Positions 35,067 through 43,552 of a DNA stretch of 64,000 nt are shown piece after piece (positions within the stretch are counted from its first letter, which is position 1; each line of letters begins with the position of its first letter). This stretch comes from Fibrivirga algicola. Its GTDB lineage: Bacteria > Bacteroidota > Bacteroidia > Cytophagales > Spirosomataceae. The position numbers and the translations under genes were made by a program. The stretch is from the NCBI RefSeq assembly GCF_011742925.1, contig NZ_WAEL01000004.1:62001-126000 (forward strand), in the 5' to 3' direction. The notes beneath the pieces are model-generated. The model searched no databases, was not told the origin of the DNA, and saw nothing but the letters and a program-made list of their open reading frames with translations.

Positions 35067-37751
35067 ATGCCTGCCGAAGCCGAGAAATTACGTATATATG
35101 ACCGGGCCGATAATAAAGGCTGGAAAAAGTGGGGCCCGTATTTGTCTGACCGCGCCTGGGGTACTGTTCGTGAAGATTACAGTCCTTACGGTGACGCCTG
35201 GAACTACGTTAGTCACGAGATGGCCCGGTCGAAAGCATATCGCTGGGGCGACGAAGGCATTGGGGGTATTTCCGACAACAAAGGTCATATCTGCTTTGCC
35301 CTCGCGTTCTGGAACCACCGCGACAATATCCTGAAGGAGCGCTTTTTTGGGTTGACCGGCCCGGAAGGAAATCATGGCGAAGATGTGAAGGAATTGTACT
35401 ACTACCTGGATAGTACACCCACGCATTCGTACATGAAAATGCTGTACAAGTACCCACAGCAGGAGTTTCCGTACAATAAGCTGGTCATAGAAACCATGCG
35501 CCGGTCGCGGCAGGATCCCGAATACGAACTGCTCGATACCGGCGTTTTTGACTCGAATGAGTACTTCGACATCGAAATCGAGTATGCCAAGGCTGACCAA
35601 AACGACTGGCTCGTGCAGGTAACGGCCCATAACCGGGGGGCAGTCGATGCGCCACTTACGTTGCTGCCTACCATCTGGTTCCGTAATACTTGGTCTTGGG
35701 GTTATGAACAATACAGCACGCGCCCGATGCTCACGGGCATCTCGACCAGCCAGATCGAAGTGAATCACAAGCAGTTAGGCAAGTATAAACTTTACTGCGA
35801 CGCGGCCGACGAACTTATTTTCTGCGAGAACGAAACGAATACCGAGCGGTTGTATGGACGTCCCAACACGACGCCCTATCCGAAAGATAGCATCAATAAT
35901 TACATTGTTACGGGCAAGCCGGAACATGTAAACCCCAACCGGATTGGCACGAAAGCATCGGCGCGCTACACCCGTAACGTACCTGCGGGAGGCAGTGTCA
36001 GTGTTCGGTTGCGGTTTAGCGATCAGACGCACCAAACTCAGCCCTTCGCCGATTTTGATGCGCTGTTTAACCAGCGCCACGCCGAAGCCGACGGTTTCTA
36101 CTCACAGTTGCAAACCAGCACAACCAGCGGACCGAATGCCAATCCTGAACTGACGAACATTCAGCGTCAAGCCTACGCCGGCATGCTCTGGAGCAAGCAG
36201 TTCTATTATTACAACGTAAACGAATGGCTGAAGGGTGACCCCAAAATGCCCATTCCGTTTCAGGGGCGCGTGTATGCCCGCAACGAGTCGTGGCGGCATA
36301 TGTATACAGCCAACATTCTGAGTATGCCCGACAAGTGGGAGTATCCCTGGTTTGCTGCCTGGGATCTGGCGTTTCACACCCTCACGCTGGCCCGCCTCGA
36401 CCCCCATTTTGCCAAACGACAGCTTGCCGTTATTCTGCGCGAGTACTACATGCATCCGAACGGGCAGATTCCGGCCTACGAGTGGAACTTCTCGGATGTG
36501 AACCCACCCGTTCATGCCTGGGCTTGCTGGAAGGTCTATGAGATCGACAAGCAAATGAACGGTGTCGGCGATGTAAACTTCCTGGAACGTGTATTCCACA
36601 AACTGTTGCTGAACTTCACCTGGTGGGTCAACCGCAAAGATGTGGAAGGTAACAACATCTTTGGCGGCGGTTTCCTAGGCCTCGACAACATCGGGGTGTT
36701 TGATCGGAGTCAACCGCTCCCGATGGGTGGCCGTATTGAGCAGGCCGACGGTACAGGTTGGATGGCCATGTACACGCTGAACATGCTGCGGATTGCCCTG
36801 GAAATATCGCTGGTTCGTCCGTCGTATCAAGATATGGCCAGCAAGTTCTTCGAGCACTTCCTGCACATTGCCTCGGCGATGAACAACCTGGGCAAACAGC
36901 ATATCAGTCTCTGGGATGAGCAGGATCAGTTTTACTACGATATTCTGCACACGCCCGACAAACAGGCACGTCTCTTGAAAATACGGTCGATGGTAGGCTT
37001 GATTCCGCTGTTTGCCGTTGAGATCATCGACGATGAACTGCTTTCGAAACTACCCGATTTCCGCCGCCGACTGGAATGGGTACTGACTAACCGGCCCGAT
37101 CTGGCTTCGCTGGTGTCGCGCTGGCACGAGCCGGGCAAAGGGTCTACCCACCTGCTTAGTCTGCTACGGGGCCACCGGATGAAAATGCTGATGCGCCGTA
37201 TGTTCGATGAATCCGAATTCCTGTCGGACTACGGCATTAGGGCGCTCTCGAAATTCCACGAACAGAATCCGTACGAGTTGCACATGAACGGCGAGTTGTT
37301 ACGCGTAAAATACGTACCTGCTGAGTCGGAAACGAGCATTTTTGGTGGCAATTCAAACTGGCGCGGACCGATCTGGTTCCCGTTGAATTTCCTGCTGGTT
37401 GATTCGCTGTTGAAGTTCTACCAGTATTATGGCGACGATTACGAAGTCGAATACCCCACGCATTCAGGGCATGTGATGAGCATTAAAGACGCCGCCCTCC
37501 TGGTGGCCGAACGGCTGATCAGTCTCTTCAAGGCCGACGAAACAGGTAACGTACCCGCCTTAGGCGACTTAAACCGATTTGGCACCGATCCCCACTTTAA
37601 GGGTTTGATGCTCTTTTACGAATATTTCAACGGCGACAATGGCAGTGGCCTCGGCGCCAGCCACCAAACTGGCTGGACAGGCCTCGTTGCCGATCTGATC
37701 GAGTATGTCTCGCAGTCAACGTTGAAAGAAGCAGCTGCAATCGAGAAATAA
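35067..37751 (+). CDS. MGH1/GH63-like glucosidase
   Basis: A large (894 residues) cytoplasmic-looking protein without signal peptide. The N-terminal beta domain has WGPYLSDRAWGTVREDYS and WNYVSHEMARSKAYRWGEDG-like sequence; the (alpha/alpha)6 barrel has WFAAWDLAFHTLTLARLDP, GGGFLGLDNIGVFDRS and NSNWRGPIWFPLNFLLVDS, all typical of GH63-related glucosidases acting on alpha-glucosides. The Asp in WDLAFH is a probable catalytic acid. Substrate is unknown; no glycogen or trehalose genes are adjacent. A strong hairpin follows the stop. Confidence 0.85.
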   Translation: MPAEAEKLRIYDRADNKGWKKWGPYLSDRAWGTVREDYSPYGDAWNYVSHEMARSKAYRWGDEGIGGISDNKGHICFALAFWNHRDNILKERFFGLTGPEGNHGEDVKELYYYLDSTPTHSYMKMLYKYPQQEFPYNKLVIETMRRSRQDPEYELLDTGVFDSNEYFDIEIEYAKADQNDWLVQVTAHNRGAVDAPLTLLPTIWFRNTWSWGYEQYSTRPMLTGISTSQIEVNHKQLGKYKLYCDAADELIFCENETNTERLYGRPNTTPYPKDSINNYIVTGKPEHVNPNRIGTKASARYTRNVPAGGSVSVRLRFSDQTHQTQPFADFDALFNQRHAEADGFYSQLQTSTTSGPNANPELTNIQRQAYAGMLWSKQFYYYNVNEWLKGDPKMPIPFQGRVYARNESWRHMYTANILSMPDKWEYPWFAAWDLAFHTLTLARLDPHFAKRQLAVILREYYMHPNGQIPAYEWNFSDVNPPVHAWACWKVYEIDKQMNGVGDVNFLERVFHKLLLNFTWWVNRKDVEGNNIFGGGFLGLDNIGVFDRSQPLPMGGRIEQADGTGWMAMYTLNMLRIALEISLVRPSYQDMASKFFEHFLHIASAMNNLGKQHISLWDEQDQFYYDILHTPDKQARLLKIRSMVGLIPLFAVEIIDDELLSKLPDFRRRLEWVLTNRPDLASLVSRWHEPGKGSTHLLSLLRGHRMKMLMRRMFDESEFLSDYGIRALSKFHEQNPYELHMNGELLRVKYVPAESETSIFGGNSNWRGPIWFPLNFLLVDSLLKFYQYYGDDYEVEYPTHSGHVMSIKDAALLVAERLISLFKADETGNVPALGDLNRFGTDPHFKGLMLFYEYFNGDNGSGLGASHQTGWTGLVADLIEYVSQSTLKEAAAIEK

Positions 37752-37762
37752 CGAGTACGACC

Positions 37763-37818
37763 GTCCCAACAACCAGAACGCCCCGGCAAAAATGTCGGGG
37801 CGTTCTGGTTGTTGGGAC
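37763..37818. terminator. 23-bp perfect bidirectional terminator
   Basis: The arms 37763-37785 and 37796-37818 are perfect reverse complements around a 10-nt loop. It lies between the convergent glucosidase gene and the frameshifted envelope-protein gene whose restored stop is 7 bp away. Confidence 0.8.
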
Positions 37819-37824
37819 TGCCCA

Positions 37825-38527
37825 TTATAACGCACTGCCAAAAATAACGTGCAGGTACGTACCTCCAGGATTCGCATCGGGACCATCACTAAGCGATACG
37901 TTATTGGTCTGCCACTTTGGGTTGGACTCCGGGCAGCATATATCCTGCCCGGAGTCCAAGAATCAGTTTTTGTGATAACGCCCCCTGCCCTAACCCCGAC
38001 TTGGCCAGATGCAGTCCTACGTTGCCCATAAACTGCTCGGCACCCACATATTGCTGGTTAGCCGGGCCTGCCAGATACCCTGGAAATACGGTACTGGCGG
38101 GCGCTGTCTCCGATACCCGAGTACCAAAAAAAGAGTAAGCCAATCCTACGTACGGAATGAACTGCACGCGTTCGCTTCGGCTTAGAAATACACCCAGCGA
38201 CGTACCGACCTGGGTGCCCCGCGCCCAGCTACTCCGATTCAGGTCAGTGGTGGTACCGCTGTAAGAGGTAAACGTGACAAGAGTGGCTAGCCGGACCTTC
38301 GGGAACGTAGTTACCAACCCGGCTCCACGCGTCAGGAACGTACTCGGTAACGACAGATAACCGGCACGGTTCAATTCTGTAGTCAACTCAGACAAGCCGG
38401 GCACTGCAATCCCTAACACGCTCGTCAGGAATACCCGCTTTTCGGCGCTACCTGTCGATGCCACCTGACCCATAGCGTGGCCTATAGCGAGGTGTATTAG
38501 CAGATGCCCAATCACTACTAATTTCAT
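37825..38527 (-). pseudogene. envelope beta-barrel-like protein with an apparent +1 frameshift near its end
   Basis: The uninterrupted frame (38527 down to 37901) gives 208 residues: a signal peptide ending near AMGQ, then alternating strands such as FIPYVGLAYSFFGTRV and KLILGLRAGYMLPGVQ. It stops with the unfold-like PKVADQ. If one base is skipped in CCCAAAGTGG (37921-37912) the protein continues as PKWQTNNVSLSDGPDANPGG and then TYLHVIFGSAL to a TAA at 37825-37827, 7 bp from the terminator, giving 233 residues with a typical barrel end. Assembly error, real mutation and programmed shift are all possible. Coordinates cover the restored reading. Confidence 0.6.
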
Positions 38528-38553
38528 CTTCGTTGAGAGTTTACGGGGATGGA

Positions 38554-39009
38554 TTATTCCGTACAGGCAACTTTACCCAATGGTCGGTTATCGGTGAAAG
38601 TGAGTCTCGACGAGGGGACGAAAAGCATCTTCCCGGCCCGTTCCACTACCGGGCCGAAGCCTTCTATGGCTTTATTGTCTTGAAGAAGAAAGGCGACTTC
38701 GCGCTCCGATTCAACTCCCTCCGACTGAAACTTGTAAGTAGCAATCAGCGTGTCGCCCCGCATACGGCCAGTCAACGTGCCGGAATTTCTGTCTTTTTCT
38801 GCGAGTTGATACAGTAACTCGCCGGTCATCACCGTATCATTTTTGACCAGCATCAGTTGAACGGTGTCAGATGCCGACAGATAGGCGTAACATACCTTGA
38901 CAGTACTGGCTGGCTGCTGCTGATCAGCGGTGGCTTGTTGGTTCGACTGGCAAGCAGCCCAGACGCCGCCAACCAAGCAGATGGCTAGCCAAAGGGGGGT
39001 CAATTTCAT
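38554..39009 (-). CDS. small lipoprotein of unknown function
   Basis: MKLTPLWLAICLVGGVWAAC is a lipoprotein signal peptide (Cys20), followed by a Gln-rich spacer and about 110 residues with beta pattern (CYAYLSASDTVQLMLVKND, GTLTGRMRGDTLIATYKF). This pattern, including the LTGRMRGDTL turn, recurs in many small Bacteroidota lipoproteins without known role. The gene is spaced 26 bp from the envelope-protein gene downstream and may share its transcript. Confidence 0.75.
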   Translation of the reverse strand: MKLTPLWLAICLVGGVWAACQSNQQATADQQQPASTVKVCYAYLSASDTVQLMLVKNDTVMTGELLYQLAEKDRNSGTLTGRMRGDTLIATYKFQSEGVESEREVAFLLQDNKAIEGFGPVVERAGKMLFVPSSRLTFTDNRPLGKVACTE

Positions 39010-39051
39010 AGTGTACAGATGTCTGGTTTAACTTTTTGTATCCCGATACCG

Positions 39052-40527
39052 CTACTTACGAACAAACCGCATAACAGCAATGTCGCCAGTCAGCAAGGTC
39101 AATATATCACCGGAAACAGCAAATCGATTTACTCGTTTGATCGCCGATAAAAACGTTTCCTCCCCACTTCCCGGACACATTTTCCGCGTCATAGCTACTG
39201 CATCAGGAAAGCGAAATGCCGACCCGCTAATGGGCATTGGCCCATTGAACGAGTTACAGCCTGAGTTACCAGACAGCCGTTGGGCAGCCGGATCAAACGT
39301 CAGCGTGGGTCTACGATCAGGGTAAAGCGTAGCGAGGTCGGTGCTTGTTGAAGCCATGTAGTCCAACTCCCAGGTTCCGGTCACTGCCGGAGATGTGGGT
39401 GCTGTTGCAGTTGCAGTCTGGGTACCCAGCGACAACTTATTTTCGGCCAGATACAGATAAGGCGGATGGAAATGATGCGCAAAAATTTTCTCTTTACTGT
39501 CGGGATACCGCCTGTAGTAGGCCGAATCGGCCAGCAACACAACGGTTGTTCCTGTACGCACGTAGTGATTACTCTTGTAATAATCGGGTGGCATATAGCC
39601 GGTCAGATTTTTCTTAACCGTATTCGAGGCAATCCTTCCCAGGTACTTCTCGTAATTTTTTTGTGCTTTGAGCGCTGGTTTACTTAGATCGCTGTACACC
39701 CGGCGCAGCACAAGGCGTTTCAGAAATGGTTGTTTTTTGATCACCAGATTGGCGCCGGCGAACGGGTTTGTTACATTCATGTCGTTCACCGTCTGTATCG
39801 AAAAAGGCACTTCTGGTACCCAGTCGGCCGAGTTCACTACGTTGTAAGCCCAGCCGTCCTGCGTCATGGCTTCGTATTCGTAGGCAAAGTACAGGTTACC
39901 CGGTTTTGGTCCCGCACTACAGTAGGTTTTGAATCGAATGTCAGCGGGAAGTTTACCCTCTTTCTGCAGATTATAGAGGTGGGCTGTGAGCAGGAATGCA
40001 ATAGCCCCGCCCTGACTGTGGCCCATGATCAGCATATTTCTGATGCCTTTGCGGTAGCAGGAATCAAGTTTAGGAAGAATATCTTTGGCAAGAAAAGCCG
40101 TACTGACCAGCCACCCTACATGCACCGCCGCTCTGGGATTATCGGCTAAGTGATAGGTAAACTTTTCTTTATCTGACAGTCGGAGTTCGCCTTTGGCTGG
40201 CACCATTGCGGCATAGAAGTTACTGAGCCAGCTCACACTGTTGGCCGTTGTACCGCGCAAACTAATGACGGCTGTCCCCTTGTCATCGGCCCACAAGTCC
40301 CACATGTTGTCGAGCCCAACGATGGGTGATCGATACACGGATTTATACCGTTGCGGCTTCGGGAAGCTGGCGACATAGGATGAGTCGCCGAACCGGGCCG
40401 ACACTTTCATCAGATCAATGTACTCAGCCTTATCGAAACCGGGTTGTAGAGATTGGGCTGTTGCCGGATAGCTAAGCGCTGTCAAGCCGACTAACGTACC
40501 CAGGGTGGCACGAAAGATGTAGTTCAT
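39052..40527 (-). CDS. secreted class 3 lipase-like protein fused to a META domain
   Basis: Signal peptide (residues 1-24), then an alpha/beta hydrolase of the fungal lipase class 3 type: AVISLRGTTANSVSWLSNF, the nucleophile elbow IMGHSQGGAIAF (Ser171), VNSADWVPEVP (Asp235) and a late His-rich HHFHPPYLYL. After a Thr/Ala-rich hinge (370-382) comes a META/HslJ-type domain (383-491) with GTWELDYM, SGNSGCNSFNGPM and AMTRKMCPGSGEETF. META domains are usually separate small lipoproteins, so the fusion is unusual. Predicted role: extracytoplasmic acylglycerol or ester hydrolysis. Confidence 0.85.
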   Translation of the reverse strand: MNYIFRATLGTLVGLTALSYPATAQSLQPGFDKAEYIDLMKVSARFGDSSYVASFPKPQRYKSVYRSPIVGLDNMWDLWADDKGTAVISLRGTTANSVSWLSNFYAAMVPAKGELRLSDKEKFTYHLADNPRAAVHVGWLVSTAFLAKDILPKLDSCYRKGIRNMLIMGHSQGGAIAFLLTAHLYNLQKEGKLPADIRFKTYCSAGPKPGNLYFAYEYEAMTQDGWAYNVVNSADWVPEVPFSIQTVNDMNVTNPFAGANLVIKKQPFLKRLVLRRVYSDLSKPALKAQKNYEKYLGRIASNTVKKNLTGYMPPDYYKSNHYVRTGTTVVLLADSAYYRRYPDSKEKIFAHHFHPPYLYLAENKLSLGTQTATATAPTSPAVTGTWELDYMASTSTDLATLYPDRRPTLTFDPAAQRLSGNSGCNSFNGPMPISGSAFRFPDAVAMTRKMCPGSGEETFLSAIKRVNRFAVSGDILTLLTGDIAVMRFVRK

Positions 40528-40751
40528 ACGTAGAGCGATGACTGGTAAGGTACTGACTGTGAAAACGTAACAGAAAACCTATTCCATTGTTTGGCTCTTA
40601 GCAGCAACAGCCTGCAAAGCAATTGGTCTATTCACCGGTATGACACAACTATACGTGCAGCCAGGTCCACCTGGCATGGGGGTATACCTACTGTGTCCCA
40701 TCAGACCGACGGTAGCGAATCTAGCCTACGAATCCGTTGACTGACGTTGAT

Positions 40752-41672
40752 TTACCTGGCATCTGTGAGAACATTCATCTCACGCAGCCAGCTCTCGCAA
40801 AGGCCGACCCATTGTTGGGTAGAACCGGGATTGCTACGCAACGCGATGGCATGTCCTCCCTGCGGGAAAATGTGCAAACTGGACGTAATTTTCCTGTCGA
40901 CCAATGCCTGATAAAACAACAGGCTGTTCCGCTGGTCGACGCCCGTATCGTTGAACGCGTGGACGAGAAAGCAGGGGGATGTGTTGGCCGTTACGGCGTT
41001 TTCCAGCGAATAGGCCTTCTGTAACTCAGCAGACGGATTGGGCCCTAACAGGTTTTTGCGGCTGCTGGCGTGGGTATACTGCCCCATGGTGATTACAGGC
41101 GAGATCAGCAAGGCAAAATCGGGGCGATACGGCTGTTTACTCACCGAGTCACCAATGGCCGATACGTCTGTAGTAGCTGTTGCCAGATGAGCGGCCAGAT
41201 GCCCACCCGCCGACGTACCCATGATCCCTACTTTGTCTGACTTTATACCCCACTTGCCAGCGTTGGCCCGGATCAGTTTAATGGCTCGTTGCGCATCCTG
41301 TAAAGGGCCAATTTCCCGTTGTTTCAGGTCAGGCGAGTTGGGCAGGCGATAGTTCAATACAAAGGCGCTAATTCCCATGGTGTTGAACCACTTGGCCAAC
41401 TGAATGCCGCTGATCATGTACGCCAGTCGTTCATAGCCACCACCGGGGCAGATAATTACTGCCGCGCCCTTGTTCTCCTGTACCGATGGAAAAAAAGTAT
41501 ACATACCGGGCGTGCCTACGCGATAAATACGCTCGTTGGCAATGCTATCGGTAAGTGTCAATCCCTTCGAGTTAGGCATTTTACCACTCGGCCAGAGCGG
41601 CAAAAATGCCTGCCCGAACGCAGCACTAGTAGCTAGTACAAGCAAAAAAAACAGAAGACGGGCAGCCAGCAT
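40752..41672 (-). CDS. secreted alpha/beta hydrolase, esterase (acetylxylan-esterase-like)
   Basis: The ATG at 41672 starts a signal peptide (MLAARLLFFLLVLATSAAFG); a TTG seven codons upstream is less likely. AAVIICPGGGYERLAY is the oxyanion motif, IMGTSAGGHLAAHLA the nucleophile elbow, FLVHAFNDTGVD carries the acid and PQGGHAIALR the His. This is the pattern of BD-FAE/acetylxylan-esterase-like enzymes that remove acyl groups from plant polysaccharides. The 306-residue length fits. It stands alone on the strand with about 220 bp upstream of the lipase gene's start. Confidence 0.85.
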   Translation of the reverse strand: MLAARLLFFLLVLATSAAFGQAFLPLWPSGKMPNSKGLTLTDSIANERIYRVGTPGMYTFFPSVQENKGAAVIICPGGGYERLAYMISGIQLAKWFNTMGISAFVLNYRLPNSPDLKQREIGPLQDAQRAIKLIRANAGKWGIKSDKVGIMGTSAGGHLAAHLATATTDVSAIGDSVSKQPYRPDFALLISPVITMGQYTHASSRKNLLGPNPSAELQKAYSLENAVTANTSPCFLVHAFNDTGVDQRNSLLFYQALVDRKITSSLHIFPQGGHAIALRSNPGSTQQWVGLCESWLREMNVLTDAR

Positions 41673-41789
41673 AGATTGGTGTATTAGACACAAATTGTGT
41701 AACTGCGAAGCTAGCCCTCATTACTCAATTACCAGCTTTCAACTAGTCTTATTCCCCCGATAAGCCGATGCGAATCATTAAGGGCTTCG

Positions 41790-42632
41790 CTAAATGACAA
41801 ACCCATAGCCATCCGTGAACCCTTTTTGATCATCGTTCAGCCGGTGCGAACATACGTGCAGATCATCCTCCTCGCGCCACACGGTCAGGTAATGAAACAT
41901 CGGTTTATAGTCGATGGCCCGGTCTTCGTACTTAAAGGGATTTCTATGCAATGGCTGATGCAATCCGCCACCACCACCAATTACCAGAAATACCTTACCA
42001 CCTACCTCGAATTTCTCAAAAGCGTGTGCATGCCCGGTAATGAACAGCTTCGCCTTCTTCGAGGCCTGATACGGCATCACAAAGCGCTGCTGCACCGGCT
42101 TGCTCGATCCCACCAGCCGGCTGTTCGAAAATGGGGCATAATGGGTGGTTACGATCACCGCCCGAATCTCGGGATCATCATCGTAGGCCCGTAGCGTATC
42201 CTCGTAGAAAGTCTGCTGCTCAGCTTGTTGCTGAACGGTGAGCGTACTAAAATTCGAGTTCAGCAGAATGACCCCCACCCCATCGGTCACGTGTGCATAG
42301 CCGGTAGGTACGTGGTCAGGGAATCGCTTTTGAAAATTTCGCTGGCCTTTTTTAGGGCGACCCATCACGTCGTGATTACCCATGATGGCTTTCACATCCA
42401 CACCTGCTTCTTCGCAATTAGCCAGAAACGTGTCGACCATAGGCCAGGCGGCGTTTTTGTAACCAAGCACTACAATGTCGCCAAGCCAGTAAAGCGTTTG
42501 GGGTTGCCGCTGAAGGATTTCACGGAAGATAGCCTGCGTGGCTTTAACGTTGTTTCGTTGCTTCAGAAACAGCGCCTCAATCCACATAGGGGCCTGTGTA
42601 TCGGCAAGAAAAGCTAAAAGAGGAGAATCCAA
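41790..42632 (-). CDS. metallophosphoesterase
   Basis: The calcineurin-like motifs are present in order: FLADTQAP (in place of DxH), LYWLGDIVVLG (GD), IMGNHDVMG (GNHD), IVTTHYAPFSN (H) and ITGHAHAFEKF (GHxH). It should use two metal ions to cleave a phosphoester; the substrate is unknown. The start is TTG at 42632, forced by the first motif lying within the first ten codons. No signal peptide, so cytoplasmic. Confidence 0.85.
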   Translation of the reverse strand: MDSPLLAFLADTQAPMWIEALFLKQRNNVKATQAIFREILQRQPQTLYWLGDIVVLGYKNAAWPMVDTFLANCEEAGVDVKAIMGNHDVMGRPKKGQRNFQKRFPDHVPTGYAHVTDGVGVILLNSNFSTLTVQQQAEQQTFYEDTLRAYDDDPEIRAVIVTTHYAPFSNSRLVGSSKPVQQRFVMPYQASKKAKLFITGHAHAFEKFEVGGKVFLVIGGGGGLHQPLHRNPFKYEDRAIDYKPMFHYLTVWREEDDLHVCSHRLNDDQKGFTDGYGFVI

Positions 42633-42658
42633 AATAAGTAACGGGTTTCAGGTAATCA

Positions 42659-42755
42659 GTTTCAGGTTTCAAGTCTCACGTTTCATATGCTTCACTCATC
42701 AACCAATCTGGTAACTTAGTGTAACACTTGAAACTTGAGATTTGAAACCTGAAAC
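42659..42755. repeat. 27-bp near-perfect inverted repeat
   Basis: GTTTCAGGTTTCAAGTCTCA... (42659-42685) pairs with 42729-42755 with two mismatches around a 43-nt loop. Each arm is itself built of repeated GTTTCA/TTTCAAG units. It lies between two minus-strand genes and probably ends the upstream transcript; a small intergenic repeat is the alternative. Confidence 0.55.
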
Positions 42756-42769
42756 GTACGATGAAAGTT

Positions 42770-43552
42770 TTACCAGGTTAATGCTCGCCACACGAGCGTT
42801 GCCTGCGCAATCAGGCACGAGTCATCGGTTTGAGAAGCATCGTACCACTTCACTTCAGCGGCCAGGCCGAGGTTCTTGGTGAGGGGTTGGGTGTAGGTTG
42901 CGGCGGCCATCCAGCCCAAGCTTAAGGTTGTTCCCCGCGTAGTTCCGTCGTAATACAGGTGCGAGTTGACCAGGAATGGTCCTGTGCCTGCGTATACAGC
43001 AAATCGCTTCACGACCGACATCGAGAACACGGGAATAATGGGAATAGCCGACACACGGATTCGGGCATCTTTATCCTGAACAATACCCCGGTAAGTATAC
43101 ATACTCACGTAGCCTGTTTCAATACCCATTCGCAAACGGTGATCGGTTTGCCACATAATGCGTAGTGTAGCCGGTATACCTACCCTACTTTGCTGCAGGT
43201 TCGACAGGCTACCCGGCGGCTGAATAGACGTTGAGTAGAGAGAGGTACCTAAACCAGCGTAGATCAGCAACCGGAATGGTCCGCGAGTGGGGCGGGTCGA
43301 GTCGGGCTTACTGTCCCACAGCTGATCGGGGCTTAGCTTACGCACTTCACCCTTTTTGGTGTAGGCCGGTTTATAGGCGTTTGGTATACTTACCACGCGG
43401 CGCGGCCGCTTTGTTCGATTCGATTTTCGGACTCCCACTCTGGTTTTAGCGGGTTTGGTGGGTTGCTGTGCTGACACCAGCGAAACCGAACCAAGCCACA
43501 AGAGCGTGATTACCAGCCAATTGAAAAGCCTGAATGTATTATTTCTGGACAT
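42770..43552 (-). CDS. outer-membrane beta-barrel-like protein
   Basis: Signal peptide (about residues 1-29), a strongly basic Pro/Lys/Arg-rich segment (35-60), then alternating strands from about residue 95 (FRLLIYAGLGTSLYS, RLRMGIETGYVSMY, FAVYAGTGPFLVNSH) ending ATLVWRALTW. The pattern fits an OmpW/outer-membrane barrel of unknown role. Its first 14 bp overlap the end of the GDPD gene upstream, so they share an operon. Confidence 0.7.
   Translation of the reverse strand: MSRNNTFRLFNWLVITLLWLGSVSLVSAQQPTKPAKTRVGVRKSNRTKRPRRVVSIPNAYKPAYTKKGEVRKLSPDQLWDSKPDSTRPTRGPFRLLIYAGLGTSLYSTSIQPPGSLSNLQQSRVGIPATLRIMWQTDHRLRMGIETGYVSMYTYRGIVQDKDARIRVSAIPIIPVFSMSVVKRFAVYAGTGPFLVNSHLYYDGTTRGTTLSLGWMAAATYTQPLTKNLGLAAEVKWYDASQTDDSCLIAQATLVWRALTW

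Noticed and set aside
35088-35768. 226-codon open frame on the minus strand
   Set aside because: Antisense to the GH63-like glucosidase and without protein-like composition.
37849-38031. plus-strand frame with a sequence echoing the opposite strand (GLRAAYILPGVQ)
   Set aside because: The similarity arises because the DNA is palindromic at 37922-37959; it is a mirror of the minus-strand gene, not a separate gene.
42640-42760. repeated GTTTCA units resembling a short CRISPR array
   Set aside because: Units are only 6-12 bp, have no regular spacers and form an inverted pair; no cas genes are near.
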